The notes under the pieces: generated by a model
Seen by the model: the letters and a program-made list of their open reading frames with translations, nothing else
Told to the model about the DNA's origin: nothing
Databases searched by the model: none
Shown here: positions 7,882 to 16,096 of the stretch, piece by piece
Numbering within the stretch: the first letter of the stretch is position 1
Layout of the letters: the number at the start of each line of letters is the position of its first letter
DNA from: Candidatus Krumholzibacteriota bacterium
GTDB lineage: Bacteria > Krumholzibacteriota > Krumholzibacteriia > JAJRXK01
Direction of reading: 5' to 3'
NCBI GenBank assembly: GCA_029262065.1
Contig: JAJDAC010000027.1
Coordinates: forward strand, 434,001 to 498,000
DNA: 64,000 bases
Translations under genes and position numbers: made by a program

Positions 7882-9597
7882 TCACTGGAAATGTTGTGCG
7901 ACGAGAATGTTGCCGTGGTCAGGATTCTGGGCGTCGATTTCGTAGTTCCAGGACCACAGCTCCAGACGAAACCCGGTTACCGACCGGGCCGCGGACTCAC
8001 TCGGCAAGTCGCGACAGGCTTCCAGGAAATCGCGACACCGCTGCTTGCCTTCCCTGGAGCTGAATGAACGCATGAGTACCTGGCGGTAGCGCGAGTCGCC
8101 CATCGCCCCGATCCATTGCTCGAACGGAGCGCGTTCTTCTTCACCCGTGTTGTAGAGAGCGTACGCCTTCACGTATTTCACTTCGGGTGGGTCGATCTTC
8201 CAGCTGAACATACCCATGGAGGTAAACGGGTAGTGCTCCACGTGAAGCTGCCAGCATCCCATCAGAAACACCACCATGGCCACGGCCAACGCTGGTGCGG
8301 GCCAGGATACGGGAGGCCGTTGGAAGCTGGGCGGCGGGCCGAAGTCGTGCGGACAGCTGGCGTCGCAGCTGAGAATGGTACGCCGGCTCGCAATCCTGTC
8401 GTAGATCCAGGCACCCAGGTGCGACAGCCCAGGCACATATAGGAACGGCAGCAGTACCCAGCCCAACGGAATGGCTTGGGCCATTCGCCGGTATCCCTGG
8501 AAACCCGAGCGCGCGGCCTTGTCGTCCACGACCCACATGCTCTGTTCCATTTCGTTGAGCGATAGCTTCAGTTGGTGGCGTTCGTTGTACTCCGCGCGGT
8601 CGAGTTTGCGAAAGTTCACGAAGCGAAGCCGGCCGAGAATATCGACTGATTCAAGAACCCGCCGGGTTCGTTGGCACAACGGACAGTTGCCGTCGAACAG
8701 CACGTCCATTCTGCCCAGATACCTTGCCGCCCAGCCGCGCAGGCGGGCCGTATCGTAGAACACCACCTGCAGCAGAATCAGGTCGAAGAACAGGATGTTC
8801 TGCAGGAACAGCGTTCCCACGTGCATGGCGCCCATGAGCATGGGCGCTACGTAACGCGCCAGCTTCCACACCAGCACCAGACCGAACAACAACTCTCCGA
8901 ACACGGCCAGAAACCCCAACGCAGAGAACAGCCAGTCCGGGCCCTGCATCAGTCGAAGCGTGGCCGTGAAGTCGAACTGCATGGGGTTGAGGGTCGTATT
9001 CAGCAGGTGTCCCTTGACGCTGGAAGCCTGCCACCATTCCCACCCACCGTTGCGGATCTTGCTGAGGCCCGCCAGGAAGTAGGGGATGGCGATGACGATC
9101 CACACGAAGGTGCGGGACCACCCATATACCGACCCACCGCGGTTGGGTTCGACCACGCTCTTGCCCTGGCCAATGCGAATCAGTCGATCGAGCGACCACC
9201 CGTCGGCGCACGGCGTCAGCGATAGGATCAACAGGCCGTACGCCGGAATGAGGCCGGTGTGGTAGAACCACGAGTAGGATCGAAACAGTCCCGCCATTGT
9301 CAGGTAGGCCAAAGCTCCCAACGGCACGACCCAGCGCGTCTTCAAACCCACCATGGCCAGGAACAGCAGCACGCCCGTGCTCCCTTGCAGCCACGCGAGT
9401 GCGGTCGAGTTGGTCAGCAGTGAATCGAAACCAGGAATCTGCGTGAGGAACTGAAGGGCGCCCAGGGTCGCGGGGTCGAACATGGACCGGGGCAACAGAG
9501 CCGTGCTGGGCAGGTCTTCCCACATCGTGCTCAGCAGTAGTATTCCGGCCAGCCAGGCGCGGATTGCACCGAGTGTGCCGGGGGTCGCTTGCTCCAC
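7882..9597 (-). CDS. HTTM membrane protein fused to a DCC (DUF393) thiol-disulfide domain
   Basis: About 571 residues from GTG 9597, which lies 2 bases after the DUF1272 stop; the frame is open to 9753 inside that gene. The first ~290 residues hold multiple membrane helices with the HTTM layout (vitamin-K-dependent-carboxylase-like), including YFLAGLSKIRNGGWEWW. At about residues 299-308, VLFDGNCPLC is the CxxC-type signature of DCC/DUF393 thiol-disulfide oxidoreductases, followed by VNFRKLD and a helix pair. A further membrane segment (LAVAMVVFLMGCW) and a soluble C-terminal ~110-residue region follow. HTTM-DCC pairing suggests a membrane redox role. SdpB at 18.9 kb is another HTTM protein. 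The start is uncertain. Confidence 0.83.
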   Translation of the reverse strand: MEQATPGTLGAIRAWLAGILLLSTMWEDLPSTALLPRSMFDPATLGALQFLTQIPGFDSLLTNSTALAWLQGSTGVLLFLAMVGLKTRWVVPLGALAYLTMAGLFRSYSWFYHTGLIPAYGLLILSLTPCADGWSLDRLIRIGQGKSVVEPNRGGSVYGWSRTFVWIVIAIPYFLAGLSKIRNGGWEWWQASSVKGHLLNTTLNPMQFDFTATLRLMQGPDWLFSALGFLAVFGELLFGLVLVWKLARYVAPMLMGAMHVGTLFLQNILFFDLILLQVVFYDTARLRGWAARYLGRMDVLFDGNCPLCQRTRRVLESVDILGRLRFVNFRKLDRAEYNERHQLKLSLNEMEQSMWVVDDKAARSGFQGYRRMAQAIPLGWVLLPFLYVPGLSHLGAWIYDRIASRRTILSCDASCPHDFGPPPSFQRPPVSWPAPALAVAMVVFLMGCWQLHVEHYPFTSMGMFSWKIDPPEVKYVKAYALYNTGEEERAPFEQWIGAMGDSRYRQVLMRSFSSREGKQRCRDFLEACRDLPSESAARSVTGFRLELWSWNYEIDAQNPDHGNILVAQHFQ

Positions 9598-9599
9598 GT

Positions 9600-9836
9600 T
9601 CAGCAGCCGGCTGCTTTCAATACCCGCTTGGTCGACGCGGGGTGTTGCGCCAGTTGGGCCGGTGGTCGGATTGGACGTTGCACCATGTTGCCGCCGCAAT
9701 TCGGACAAACGTGGTGTAGTGTGTTTTCCACGCAATCGCGGCAGAACGTGCACTCGTACGTACAGATCATCGCGTCGGCCGATTCGGGGGGCAGGTTCTT
9801 GTCACAACATTCACAGTTGGGTCTCAGGTCGAGCAT
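9600..9836 (-). CDS. DUF1272 zinc-ribbon protein
   Basis: 78 residues from ATG 9836. A longer frame from GTG 9851 exists, but the AAAGGAG ribosome site lies inside it, 5 bases before ATG 9836, which decides the start. CECCDKNLPP, CTYECTFCRDC and CPNCGGN give the Cys-pair spacing of DUF1272, a small presumably zinc-binding family with no settled function. The tail (RPIRPPAQLAQHPA) matches the family's basic, Pro-rich end. It sits in a minus-strand row PAP2 - pterin dehydratase - DUF1272 - HTTM/DCC. Confidence 0.88.
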   Translation of the reverse strand: MLDLRPNCECCDKNLPPESADAMICTYECTFCRDCVENTLHHVCPNCGGNMVQRPIRPPAQLAQHPASTKRVLKAAGC

Positions 9837-9867
9837 GTCGACTCCTTTCACATGAGCATCTTCAAAC

Positions 9868-10152
9868 CTACGCCTTGAGCAACTCGTCCATCTGATGGCT
9901 CAGCAGAAAATCGGATTCGCTGATGCCGCCTGCATCGTGAGTGGTCAGGGACACGCGCACGATGTTGTATACGTTGAACCACTCGGGGTGGTGGTTCGCG
10001 CATTCGGCCAGAATGGCTACGCGCGCCATGAAGCCGAATGCTTCGACGAAGTTGGCGAATCGAAACTCACGATGCAGTTTTCCGTCGCGCAGTTCCCACT
10101 GTGGGTGCTTCTGCAAATGGGATTCGATTTCGCCGTCTGAAGCCTTGTGCAT
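9868..10152 (-). CDS. phhB: 4a-hydroxytetrahydrobiopterin dehydratase (pterin-4a-carbinolamine dehydratase)
   Basis: 94 residues, the usual family length. The signature [30 protein letters not shown] contains the two adjacent histidines and the later His of the active site. Pterin-4a-carbinolamine dehydratases dehydrate 4a-hydroxytetrahydrobiopterin after aromatic amino acid hydroxylation; bacterial copies without a neighbouring hydroxylase may serve molybdopterin metabolism. No hydroxylase gene is in this window. AAGGGG sits 5 bases before the ATG. The gene starts 8 bases after the PAP2 stop, so the two are co-transcribed. Confidence 0.93.
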   Translation of the reverse strand: MHKASDGEIESHLQKHPQWELRDGKLHREFRFANFVEAFGFMARVAILAECANHHPEWFNVYNIVRVSLTTHDAGGISESDFLLSHQMDELLKA

Positions 10153-10160
10153 GATTCCCC

Positions 10161-10880
10161 TTAGAATTTCAATGCCACTCCGACGCCGGTGCCTGAGAGG
10201 GTGATGGTGCGCCAGACCCTACTCCACGGAACCGATTTTCCCAAGACCGCCCGTCCGGCCACGAAACCCACGGCGGCGCCAAAGATGACGTCGGACGAAT
10301 AGTGTTTCTGGTCTTCCATGCGCCCAGCCGCGGTACCGATGGCCAGCGCCGTGGCGGCCAGCCCGACCCAGGTGCCGCCATGGTGAAAAAGGGCGGGCAC
10401 GGTGGAGAACGCCGCGGCCGTGTGTCCCGATGGGAAGGAATGCGGACCGCCCGAAGGTCGCTCGCGTCCTACCCCCAACTTGAGCGCCCAGACGTAGCTG
10501 CTGGCCACGGCGAACGAGGCCAAAACGTCCTTCCCCATATCGCCCAGGGCTTCTTCGCCGAGCCAGCCGGCCAACAATAGTCCACCGGCGCCCACCGCGA
10601 TGGTGCGCCCGTCACCGTACGCATCGCCCAGATCTATGCCACCCTCCAGGCGTGCGTAGTCGAGGGAGAGGGAAATGGAAACGGGGTCTTCGGACCGGGA
10701 AGCCAGGTAGGCGAAGGAAGCGCCGGACCCCATGAGGATCAAAGCGTCCCGGTCGGCCATTCCCCGGTATCCCTGAAGCAGGCGGTGGCCCAGGGACTGG
10801 TGTGGTGTTTCCTGGCCAAAGGCGGTAGAGAAGAAGAGAACCAACGTAACGAGCGAGACGAATCCAGCCAGAATGCGCAT
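10161..10880 (-). CDS. PAP2-superfamily phosphatase
   Basis: 239 residues from ATG 10880; the frame extends to 10937, but GAAGG upstream of 10880 and a signal peptide starting MRILAGF favour the shorter form. The three PAP2 motifs are present: KLGVGRERP (K-x6-RP), FPSGHTAA (PSGH) and [13 protein letters not shown] (equivalent to SR-x5-H-x3-D, with Gly in place of the usual Ser). The family removes phosphate from membrane lipids such as phosphatidate or undecaprenyl pyrophosphate. A cleavable signal (STAFGQ) and weak later membrane segments suggest an envelope location. It heads the minus-strand unit. Confidence 0.87.
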   Translation of the reverse strand: MRILAGFVSLVTLVLFFSTAFGQETPHQSLGHRLLQGYRGMADRDALILMGSGASFAYLASRSEDPVSISLSLDYARLEGGIDLGDAYGDGRTIAVGAGGLLLAGWLGEEALGDMGKDVLASFAVASSYVWALKLGVGRERPSGGPHSFPSGHTAAAFSTVPALFHHGGTWVGLAATALAIGTAAGRMEDQKHYSSDVIFGAAVGFVAGRAVLGKSVPWSRVWRTITLSGTGVGVALKF

Positions 10881-10997
10881 ACTTGTACCTTCGATACGGA
10901 GCGACGAGCCCCGTGAGCGTATCAGAATCCCAGCCATGGTTCATGAGAGCCAGCTGAGAGCCGTCGGCGCACGTCCTTGCAGAGGTAATCAGGTAAC

Positions 10998-11387
10998 TTG
11001 ACCACCCAAGCTCGTCCCGTACGCAACACTCTGGTGTTGTTGGCTTGTCTCACCGTGATGGTGAGCGCGCAAACCCTGTGGAAGAGCGGACTGGGCGTCA
11101 TCGGTGGCATCGACATTGGCTCTGACGCCTTGGGCACGCAGCTTGTTCGCATGATCAAGTCGTGGCGCATCATGGGTGGCATAGCGCTGTTCGGATTGTC
11201 GACGGTGTTGTGGCTGGACCTGCTGAGCAAGATGGAGCTTTCGCATCTGTACCCGTTGGTGAGTTTCACCTACGTACTTGCGTTCTTCGCCGGATGGATC
11301 TGGTTGGGCGAAACTCCCAACCTCACGCGCTTCGCGGGCATCGTCGTGATCTGTTTCGGCATTCTCCTGGTGGCGCGTGCCGAATGA
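10998..11387 (+). CDS. SMR/EamA-like four-helix half-transporter, copy 1
   Basis: 129 residues with four predicted membrane helices. LSKMELSHLYPLVSFTYVLAFFAGWIWLGE is the typical second half of ArnE/ArnF- or EmrE-like proteins, including the WLGE ending of helix 3 and a final IVVICFGILLVAR helix. A close paralogue starts 66 bases after its stop, so the two likely form a heterodimer as ArnE/ArnF do. The downstream GT-C-like membrane protein favours a polyprenyl-linked sugar flippase over a drug pump; this is inference. The start is TTG 10998 with an AGG upstream. Confidence 0.82.
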   Translation: MTTQARPVRNTLVLLACLTVMVSAQTLWKSGLGVIGGIDIGSDALGTQLVRMIKSWRIMGGIALFGLSTVLWLDLLSKMELSHLYPLVSFTYVLAFFAGWIWLGETPNLTRFAGIVVICFGILLVARAE

Positions 11388-11453
11388 CGACCACGCTGTG
11401 TCTGTTCCCGGGTGTGATACCATGGCCACGAACTTCATCCGATTGGCCTGACG

Positions 11454-11828
11454 TTGCGTAACGCGCTGGTTCTCTTCTGTTGTCTCTTCCTCATGGTCGG
11501 CGCACAAACGCTGTGGAAAGTGGGCCTGCGCGGAATGGATGGCGTGCACCTGGGGTCGCGCGAACTCATCGGACAACTGTTTCGCATTGCCATGCGCTGG
11601 CAATTTCTGCTGGGCATGGCCATCTTCGGTTTTACGACCATTCTTTGGTTGGACCTTCTCAGCCGTATGGAGTTGTCGCGGCTGTACCCGCTCATGAGCT
11701 TCACGTATGTAATTGCGTTCTTCACCGGCTGGATGTGGTTGGGCGAGAAGCCCAATCCGCGTCGCCTGGTTGGCATCCTGGTCATCTGCGTGGGAATCTA
11801 CCTCGTGGCACAGACCGGCTCCTCCTGA
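11454..11828 (+). CDS. SMR/EamA-like four-helix half-transporter, copy 2
   Basis: 124 residues, four helices, strongly similar to the preceding gene along its whole length (QTLWKVGL, LWLDLLSRMELSRLYPLMSFTYVIAFFTGWMWLGE, VGILVICVGIYLVA). It is a tandem duplicate and the probable dimer partner of copy 1. It lacks the membrane-embedded Glu14 of EmrE in helix 1, as ArnE/ArnF-type flippases do. The start TTG 11454 has no clear ribosome site. The next gene begins about 16 bases after the stop. Confidence 0.82.
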   Translation: MRNALVLFCCLFLMVGAQTLWKVGLRGMDGVHLGSRELIGQLFRIAMRWQFLLGMAIFGFTTILWLDLLSRMELSRLYPLMSFTYVIAFFTGWMWLGEKPNPRRLVGILVICVGIYLVAQTGSS

Positions 11829-11844
11829 TCGAGACCCAATCGCC

Positions 11845-14268
11845 TTGCCCAGAATTGTACTGACGCTGTCGACGATCGTCCTGGCCCTGGTTCTGCTGCC
11901 GGTGCCGGCCGCCGTGCGGTTTGTCGTGGTGGGTTGGGTCATGTGGGCGGTACCCGGGTGGGGCTACCGTCGTATTCTGTTGGGTTCCTCGCACAGCGTG
12001 TTGCTATCGGTCGCCGTTGCGGCCGTTCTTCCGTGGGCCGTGCACGGCGTGCTGGGTACGTTCGGCGGAGTGCTGGGGCTGCCACCAATGGTGCTCACGG
12101 TGTTGGTTGGCGCCATTGGCATCGCCTGCCTGTGGGTTCCCTTGCCCGGACCGGAGCCGGTCGAACATTCACCGCGCCCCATCGATGATGACTTCGAGCG
12201 CGGAGCGTTGATCGTTGCTGGCCTTGTGTTGGTTGTGGCCGCCGTGGCTCCGCCCCAGCGATCCCTACTTTCCGATGTGTATGCGCACGTGGCCGCGGTG
12301 CGGGCCTGCATCGAAGAAAACCGCATCTTCCCGCTTCACGAATTCTATACACCCAGCCAGGGCACGGGCGCCGACCCGCGTTTCGGCGTGGGCCACGCCT
12401 ACAACGCGTCGTGGGCGGTGCTGGCGCGGCTTACCGCGTTGGACACCTGGCACGGCATGGGAGCGGTGGCCATGGCGCTGTTCACGCTGGCCACGGCTGC
12501 GCTTTCATCGCGTGCCAGCCTGACCACGTTCGGACGTTGGGTGGCCTTCGCCACGTTCGTGGGTTTTTTCGGCGGGTCATTCTACAACCCGTTTCATACG
12601 TCGCCGTACCCGCTGTGGATTGGGCTTGCGGCGGTCTGGGTGGCCATGGCGCTGGTGTTCAACGTAGCCCGGGGTCGTCGTGCGTGGCTGGTGGCGCTAC
12701 TCATTGCCGGTGCGGGGGGCATGCACGCGTTGGCGTTCCTGTTTGGCGTCTTCTTCCTGGTCATGGCCTGGTTGGTGGCGGCTCCCTCGGGCCGGCGCGA
12801 TGTATGGGGAGCACTGTGGCCAACCCTGGCCGTGGGTGTACCGGTCATGGGCGTTCGCTTCGCGTCCAGCTACGGCAACGTGAACCCCATCCACCAGTGG
12901 CCGTGGGAAATCATGGAATGGAACCCGGGTTGGTTCAGCGTGAGCCCGGGGTTCTTGTTGAATTGGGTCATGCCCTACGGGTTGCTGGCTTTGATTCTGG
13001 TGCCCTGGCTGGTGCGGCGGTGTCGTCGCGAGCAACCGTTGGCGTGGTCTCTTGCCGTCAGCATCATCAGCATCGTGTGGCTCGTGGTACCTCTGCTGCT
13101 TACGCCCTCCATGAAGGTTCTGGGCTTCCTGCCCATTCGTCTGGTCATGACCATACTCACGCCGTTGTTGCTGGCGGGCTGGATCGACGAACTTCGTGCC
13201 GGTCGGACACGCACGCTGATCGTGGGCGTTCTTCTTATCGCCATGCTGGGCGGCACGGTCGGACGCGCGCGCGAGCTTTGGGTTGATGATGCCAATTCCA
13301 TCGTGGATACGGTCCAATGGCGTGGACTGGTGGAACACCTGAATACCAAGGCCCATGCCGACGCGGTTGTTCTGTCCGATCCGTTCACCATGCTGGCTCT
13401 CAAGTCCATGGCTCCGCAGTCCATCGTCGCCGTCCCCGACGGTCGTTCGTCGCCGCGCGACGCGCAGAGTATCGAACGACTGCGCGACAGTTGGCGCGCC
13501 ATGAACGTCACGCAGAATGGCGCCGGTACCGATGAGATCTTCTCCCGTTACGAAGTGACCCACGTTCTTGTGAACGCCATGTTCGGACAGGACCGATACA
13601 GCTACGAATACCCGGTCGACACCGCTAGCTTCGCGGCGCAGCGACAGAAGTTCGAGCTGAATCCGCAACGCTTCCACAAGGAGTGGGAAGCCGACGGCCT
13701 CGTCCTGTACGAGCTGACGGATCCGTCCGAACCCTGGAATGAATCCTACATGGCCAGTTGCGTCGTGCCTGGCGAAGCTTCGAGCCGATCGTTGCCGTTG
13801 GCGTACGGGTTCAGGCTGGACGATCCCATCGTGGATCAACTGCCTTCGGCCGAGGGATTCCTTCGCATCCGCGCGGACCTGGGGTACGACGGCCCCCTGC
13901 CCGTTCCCGATCGGTACCTGGTGGTTCGGCTGGACGCGATCGAGGGTCCGGTGCCCGATGCATTGCAGTTCATGAACAAGCCCGTTCGGAAAATCCTGGA
14001 GAAGTTTCAGTCACGGGTCTATCGCCACCGTTGGACGCTGCGACTGCGCGGAGGCGCGTGCCCCAGCTGGACGCTGGACTCCGGGCACGAACTACCGTTG
14101 GATCTGGAACTTCCCCGGCCGTCCCGGTTGCACCCCGGTCGCTACCGGCTGACGCTTCAAACCACACGCAATACGGAGTTCACGGTTCTGAAGCTGAAGG
14201 ACTTCCTGCGCGACCAGGACGCCTATACGGGCCCTGCGCTGGCTGAAATCGAGATCACGGGACCCTGA
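11845..14268 (+). CDS. Large multi-pass membrane protein, GT-C glycosyltransferase-like
   Basis: About 808 residues from TTG 11845; the frame reaches back to 11713 inside the upstream gene. The first ~510 residues contain about eleven to thirteen hydrophobic helices. An early extracytoplasmic loop, LLSDVYAHVAAVRACIEENRIFP, has the Asp-containing pattern of GT-C enzymes, which use polyprenyl-phosphate sugars outside the membrane. A soluble ~300-residue C-terminal domain follows; it contains EIFSRYEVTHVLVN, often seen after GT-C membrane domains, and a beta-rich end. Together with the flippase-like pair it suggests envelope glycan assembly. The specific sugar is unknown, and no single-family assignment can be made by eye. 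Confidence 0.72.
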   Translation: MPRIVLTLSTIVLALVLLPVPAAVRFVVVGWVMWAVPGWGYRRILLGSSHSVLLSVAVAAVLPWAVHGVLGTFGGVLGLPPMVLTVLVGAIGIACLWVPLPGPEPVEHSPRPIDDDFERGALIVAGLVLVVAAVAPPQRSLLSDVYAHVAAVRACIEENRIFPLHEFYTPSQGTGADPRFGVGHAYNASWAVLARLTALDTWHGMGAVAMALFTLATAALSSRASLTTFGRWVAFATFVGFFGGSFYNPFHTSPYPLWIGLAAVWVAMALVFNVARGRRAWLVALLIAGAGGMHALAFLFGVFFLVMAWLVAAPSGRRDVWGALWPTLAVGVPVMGVRFASSYGNVNPIHQWPWEIMEWNPGWFSVSPGFLLNWVMPYGLLALILVPWLVRRCRREQPLAWSLAVSIISIVWLVVPLLLTPSMKVLGFLPIRLVMTILTPLLLAGWIDELRAGRTRTLIVGVLLIAMLGGTVGRARELWVDDANSIVDTVQWRGLVEHLNTKAHADAVVLSDPFTMLALKSMAPQSIVAVPDGRSSPRDAQSIERLRDSWRAMNVTQNGAGTDEIFSRYEVTHVLVNAMFGQDRYSYEYPVDTASFAAQRQKFELNPQRFHKEWEADGLVLYELTDPSEPWNESYMASCVVPGEASSRSLPLAYGFRLDDPIVDQLPSAEGFLRIRADLGYDGPLPVPDRYLVVRLDAIEGPVPDALQFMNKPVRKILEKFQSRVYRHRWTLRLRGGACPSWTLDSGHELPLDLELPRPSRLHPGRYRLTLQTTRNTEFTVLKLKDFLRDQDAYTGPALAEIEITGP

Positions 14269-14362
14269 ACCCGCGAAATACCCGTGCTCCACTGCACGGA
14301 TCCACTGGCTGCATGCACCTCTTATGGAACCGACCAACGGCTCCATCTGAGGAACGACTCCC

Positions 14363-14965
14363 ATGCGCATCAAGTTCAACTGGTCCTACGTCTGGTCCGT
14401 GCTGGCTCTGCTACTGGCCGTGCAATGCACATTCCTATCGATGCAGAACCGCAAGCTGGTGCAGGTGGCGAAAGCGTTCCAGGCGAAGTCGGAAGACACC
14501 ACAATTGCCGTGGGCGAATCGCTCACAACTCTGAGCGTGCAAACGCAAGGAGGCGAAAACCGGACTCTCGACCTGGCATCGGGTCAGGGGACGGCACTGG
14601 TGTTCTTCTCGCGCGACTGTGGCGCCTGCCAACAGTCGATGAACCTGTGGAATCCCTGGATGACTTCGCTTCCCAACGAGATGGCCGCGCGCGTAGTGGC
14701 GATCGAGGTCGATCCGGAGAGTATCGCCTCGATGCCTCATCTGGGGGGTGCGGTGGAGACGGTCGGCACATCGCTGCAATCGGTTCGGGAAATCATTGCG
14801 GCGCTACCGACCACGGTGCTGGTTGATGGCCAAGGCACCGTGGCTGGTACCTGGCGGGGAGCGGCCTCGGACTTGGCGCTCGAGGAGCTGGATGGTCGGC
14901 TCCGAAATCTGGTTGCCCCCGCCGAATCAAACTTCGCCAAGCTCCTGGCGAAATCTCGCGACTGA
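14363..14965 (+). CDS. Membrane-anchored thioredoxin-like protein
   Basis: 200 residues. A single N-terminal membrane helix (VWSVLALLLAVQCTF) anchors a periplasmic thioredoxin-like domain with the active-site pair Cys86/Cys89 in FFSRDCGACQQS. ALPTTVLVDGQGTVAGTWRG supplies the cis-Pro segment and the following strands, so the fold is complete and TlpA/ResA-like. It lies 25 bases before a small secreted protein with four cysteines in its mature part. That fits a role in folding or reducing that peptide or the Cys-rich proteins further downstream; this is inference. Confidence 0.85.
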   Translation: MRIKFNWSYVWSVLALLLAVQCTFLSMQNRKLVQVAKAFQAKSEDTTIAVGESLTTLSVQTQGGENRTLDLASGQGTALVFFSRDCGACQQSMNLWNPWMTSLPNEMAARVVAIEVDPESIASMPHLGGAVETVGTSLQSVREIIAALPTTVLVDGQGTVAGTWRGAASDLALEELDGRLRNLVAPAESNFAKLLAKSRD

Positions 14966-14990
14966 CAACTCAACTACAAGGAACAGAAAC

Positions 14991-15275
14991 ATGCAGAAAG
15001 CAATCTTCGTCCTGTGCATCCTCGCCGTACTTCTTGGCATCAACACGTGGGTGGGCAGTCGTGAGGCCGCGGCCTACTCGATCTTCCCCATTGGTGGTGA
15101 CATGGAGGCCGTAGCCTGTCAGGTTTCGGGCACCGCGTCTTCGGGCGGCATTGTCGTATCAACGCAAAGCTGTGGTCGTCTGGGCGCGCGTAGCGTCTTC
15201 GAATGTGCGTTCGCGTGTTCTATCTGGGCCAGCGAATTTGGCGGCAACGTCAGTGGGCGGATCATTCCCAACTGA
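14991..15275 (+). CDS. Small secreted four-cysteine protein, unknown family
   Basis: 94 residues. A signal peptide (MQKAIFVLCILAVLLGINTW ... SREAAA) is followed by a ~66-residue mature region with four cysteines (VAC, QSC, FEC, FAC) in a Gly/Ser-rich context. It is too short and unusual to assign. The frame continues upstream, but ATG 14991 has a ribosome site (AAGGAAC) and begins a clean signal peptide. The preceding gene encodes a CxxC thioredoxin-like protein, so the two are probably functionally paired. A hairpin follows the stop. A bacteriocin-like or redox-sensing peptide is possible but unproven. Confidence 0.72.
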   Translation: MQKAIFVLCILAVLLGINTWVGSREAAAYSIFPIGGDMEAVACQVSGTASSGGIVVSTQSCGRLGARSVFECAFACSIWASEFGGNVSGRIIPN

Positions 15276-15293
15276 CACGGGCGTCACGCCGAG

Positions 15294-15324
15294 GGCGGAG
15301 GGGCACTGGACAGGCCCCTCTGCC
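15294..15324 (+). terminator. Hairpin after small Cys peptide gene
   Basis: An 11-bp stem with one mismatch (GGCGGAGGGGC/GCCCCTCTGCC) lies 18 bases after the stop. A T-rich tract only appears about 30 bases later, so termination strength is uncertain. Confidence 0.5.
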
Positions 15325-15449
15325 TTCCATCTTCGAAATGGGCGACCCCCTTTTTTGGTAAGAGTCTGGGCAGATGAATCCGCCCGAAGGGGTTACACTG
15401 GTGGGGCGAAAGAGGTTCCCTCTAGCAGCCACTAGCGTAGGAGGTCGCC

Positions 15450-15968
15450 GTGCCCCACGTAGTCGAAAGCGCCGCCAGCGGACGCGCCAAGTGTCGCGGT
15501 TGCGACAAGTCCATCGCCAAGGGCCAGCTGCGTTTTGGCGAGCGGCTACCCAACCCCTTCGGCGACGGCGAGATGACGCTCTGGTTCCACCTGGAGTGTG
15601 CGGCCTGCAAGCGCCCTGAGCCGCTGTACGAGACCTTGAACACCACCGAAGAACCCATCGACGGAATCGAGCGGTTACGCGAGGTGGCCAAATTTGGCCT
15701 GGCACACCGCCGACTGCCTCGACTCAGCCAAACCGGGCGAGCGCCTACGGGCCGTGCGCGGTGTCGCAGTTGTCGCGAGCTCATTGCCAAGGGTGCCTGG
15801 CGAATCGCCATTGTGTACTACGAGGAAGGGCGATTCGAAGCGGCCGGGTTCATCCACGCGAAGTGCTCATCGACCTACTTCGAAACGGCCGACATCGTCG
15901 AACGCATTCAGTGCTTCTCGCCAAACCTGTCCGAGTCTGACCTGCGGGAAATCGAGCGCGAACTCTAG
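15450..15968 (+). CDS. Double PARP-type zinc-finger protein
   Basis: 172 residues with two copies of a PARP-like (zf-PARP) finger. Finger 1: SGRAKCRGCDKSIAKGQLRF ... WFHLECAAC, ligands Cys15, Cys18, His47, Cys50. Finger 2: TGRARCRSCRELIAKGAWRIA ... FIHAKCSS, ligands Cys105, Cys108, His136, Cys139. In eukaryotic PARP1 and DNA ligase III this fold recognises DNA breaks. Bacterial proteins with only such fingers are known but little studied. No catalytic domain is present. GTG 15450 has a strong AGGAGG site. The gene is not clearly in an operon; the GTATCA element for the next gene starts 17 bases after its stop. Confidence 0.83.
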   Translation: MPHVVESAASGRAKCRGCDKSIAKGQLRFGERLPNPFGDGEMTLWFHLECAACKRPEPLYETLNTTEEPIDGIERLREVAKFGLAHRRLPRLSQTGRAPTGRARCRSCRELIAKGAWRIAIVYYEEGRFEAAGFIHAKCSSTYFETADIVERIQCFSPNLSESDLREIEREL

Positions 15969-15984
15969 GCTCTGGTTTTTCTCC

Positions 15985-16018
15985 GTATCAAAACCCAACC
16001 GCGGTGCCCATCTTCACG
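15985..16018 (+). promoter_or_regulatory. GTATCA element upstream of KKC cassette 1
   Basis: Sequence order: GTATCA at 15985-15990, 12 variable bases, then GGTGCCCATCTTCACG. It is one of the four best copies of the window-wide element and lies 113 bases before the start codon. The spacing would allow GTATCA to be a -35-like element with a -10-like CATCTT about 18 bases later. Confidence 0.6.
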
Positions 16019-16096
16019 ATCGAAGATTGCAACTGAACTGCATTGTATTGAACCCATTGCAATCCTATTCCAATACTCATTCACGGAGGACATTCC

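Noticed and set aside
11422-11451. Nine-codon frame (MATNFIRLA) between the two SMR-like genes, as a leader peptide
   Set aside because: No ribosome site, no attenuator-like hairpin and no codon bias; short enough to occur by chance.
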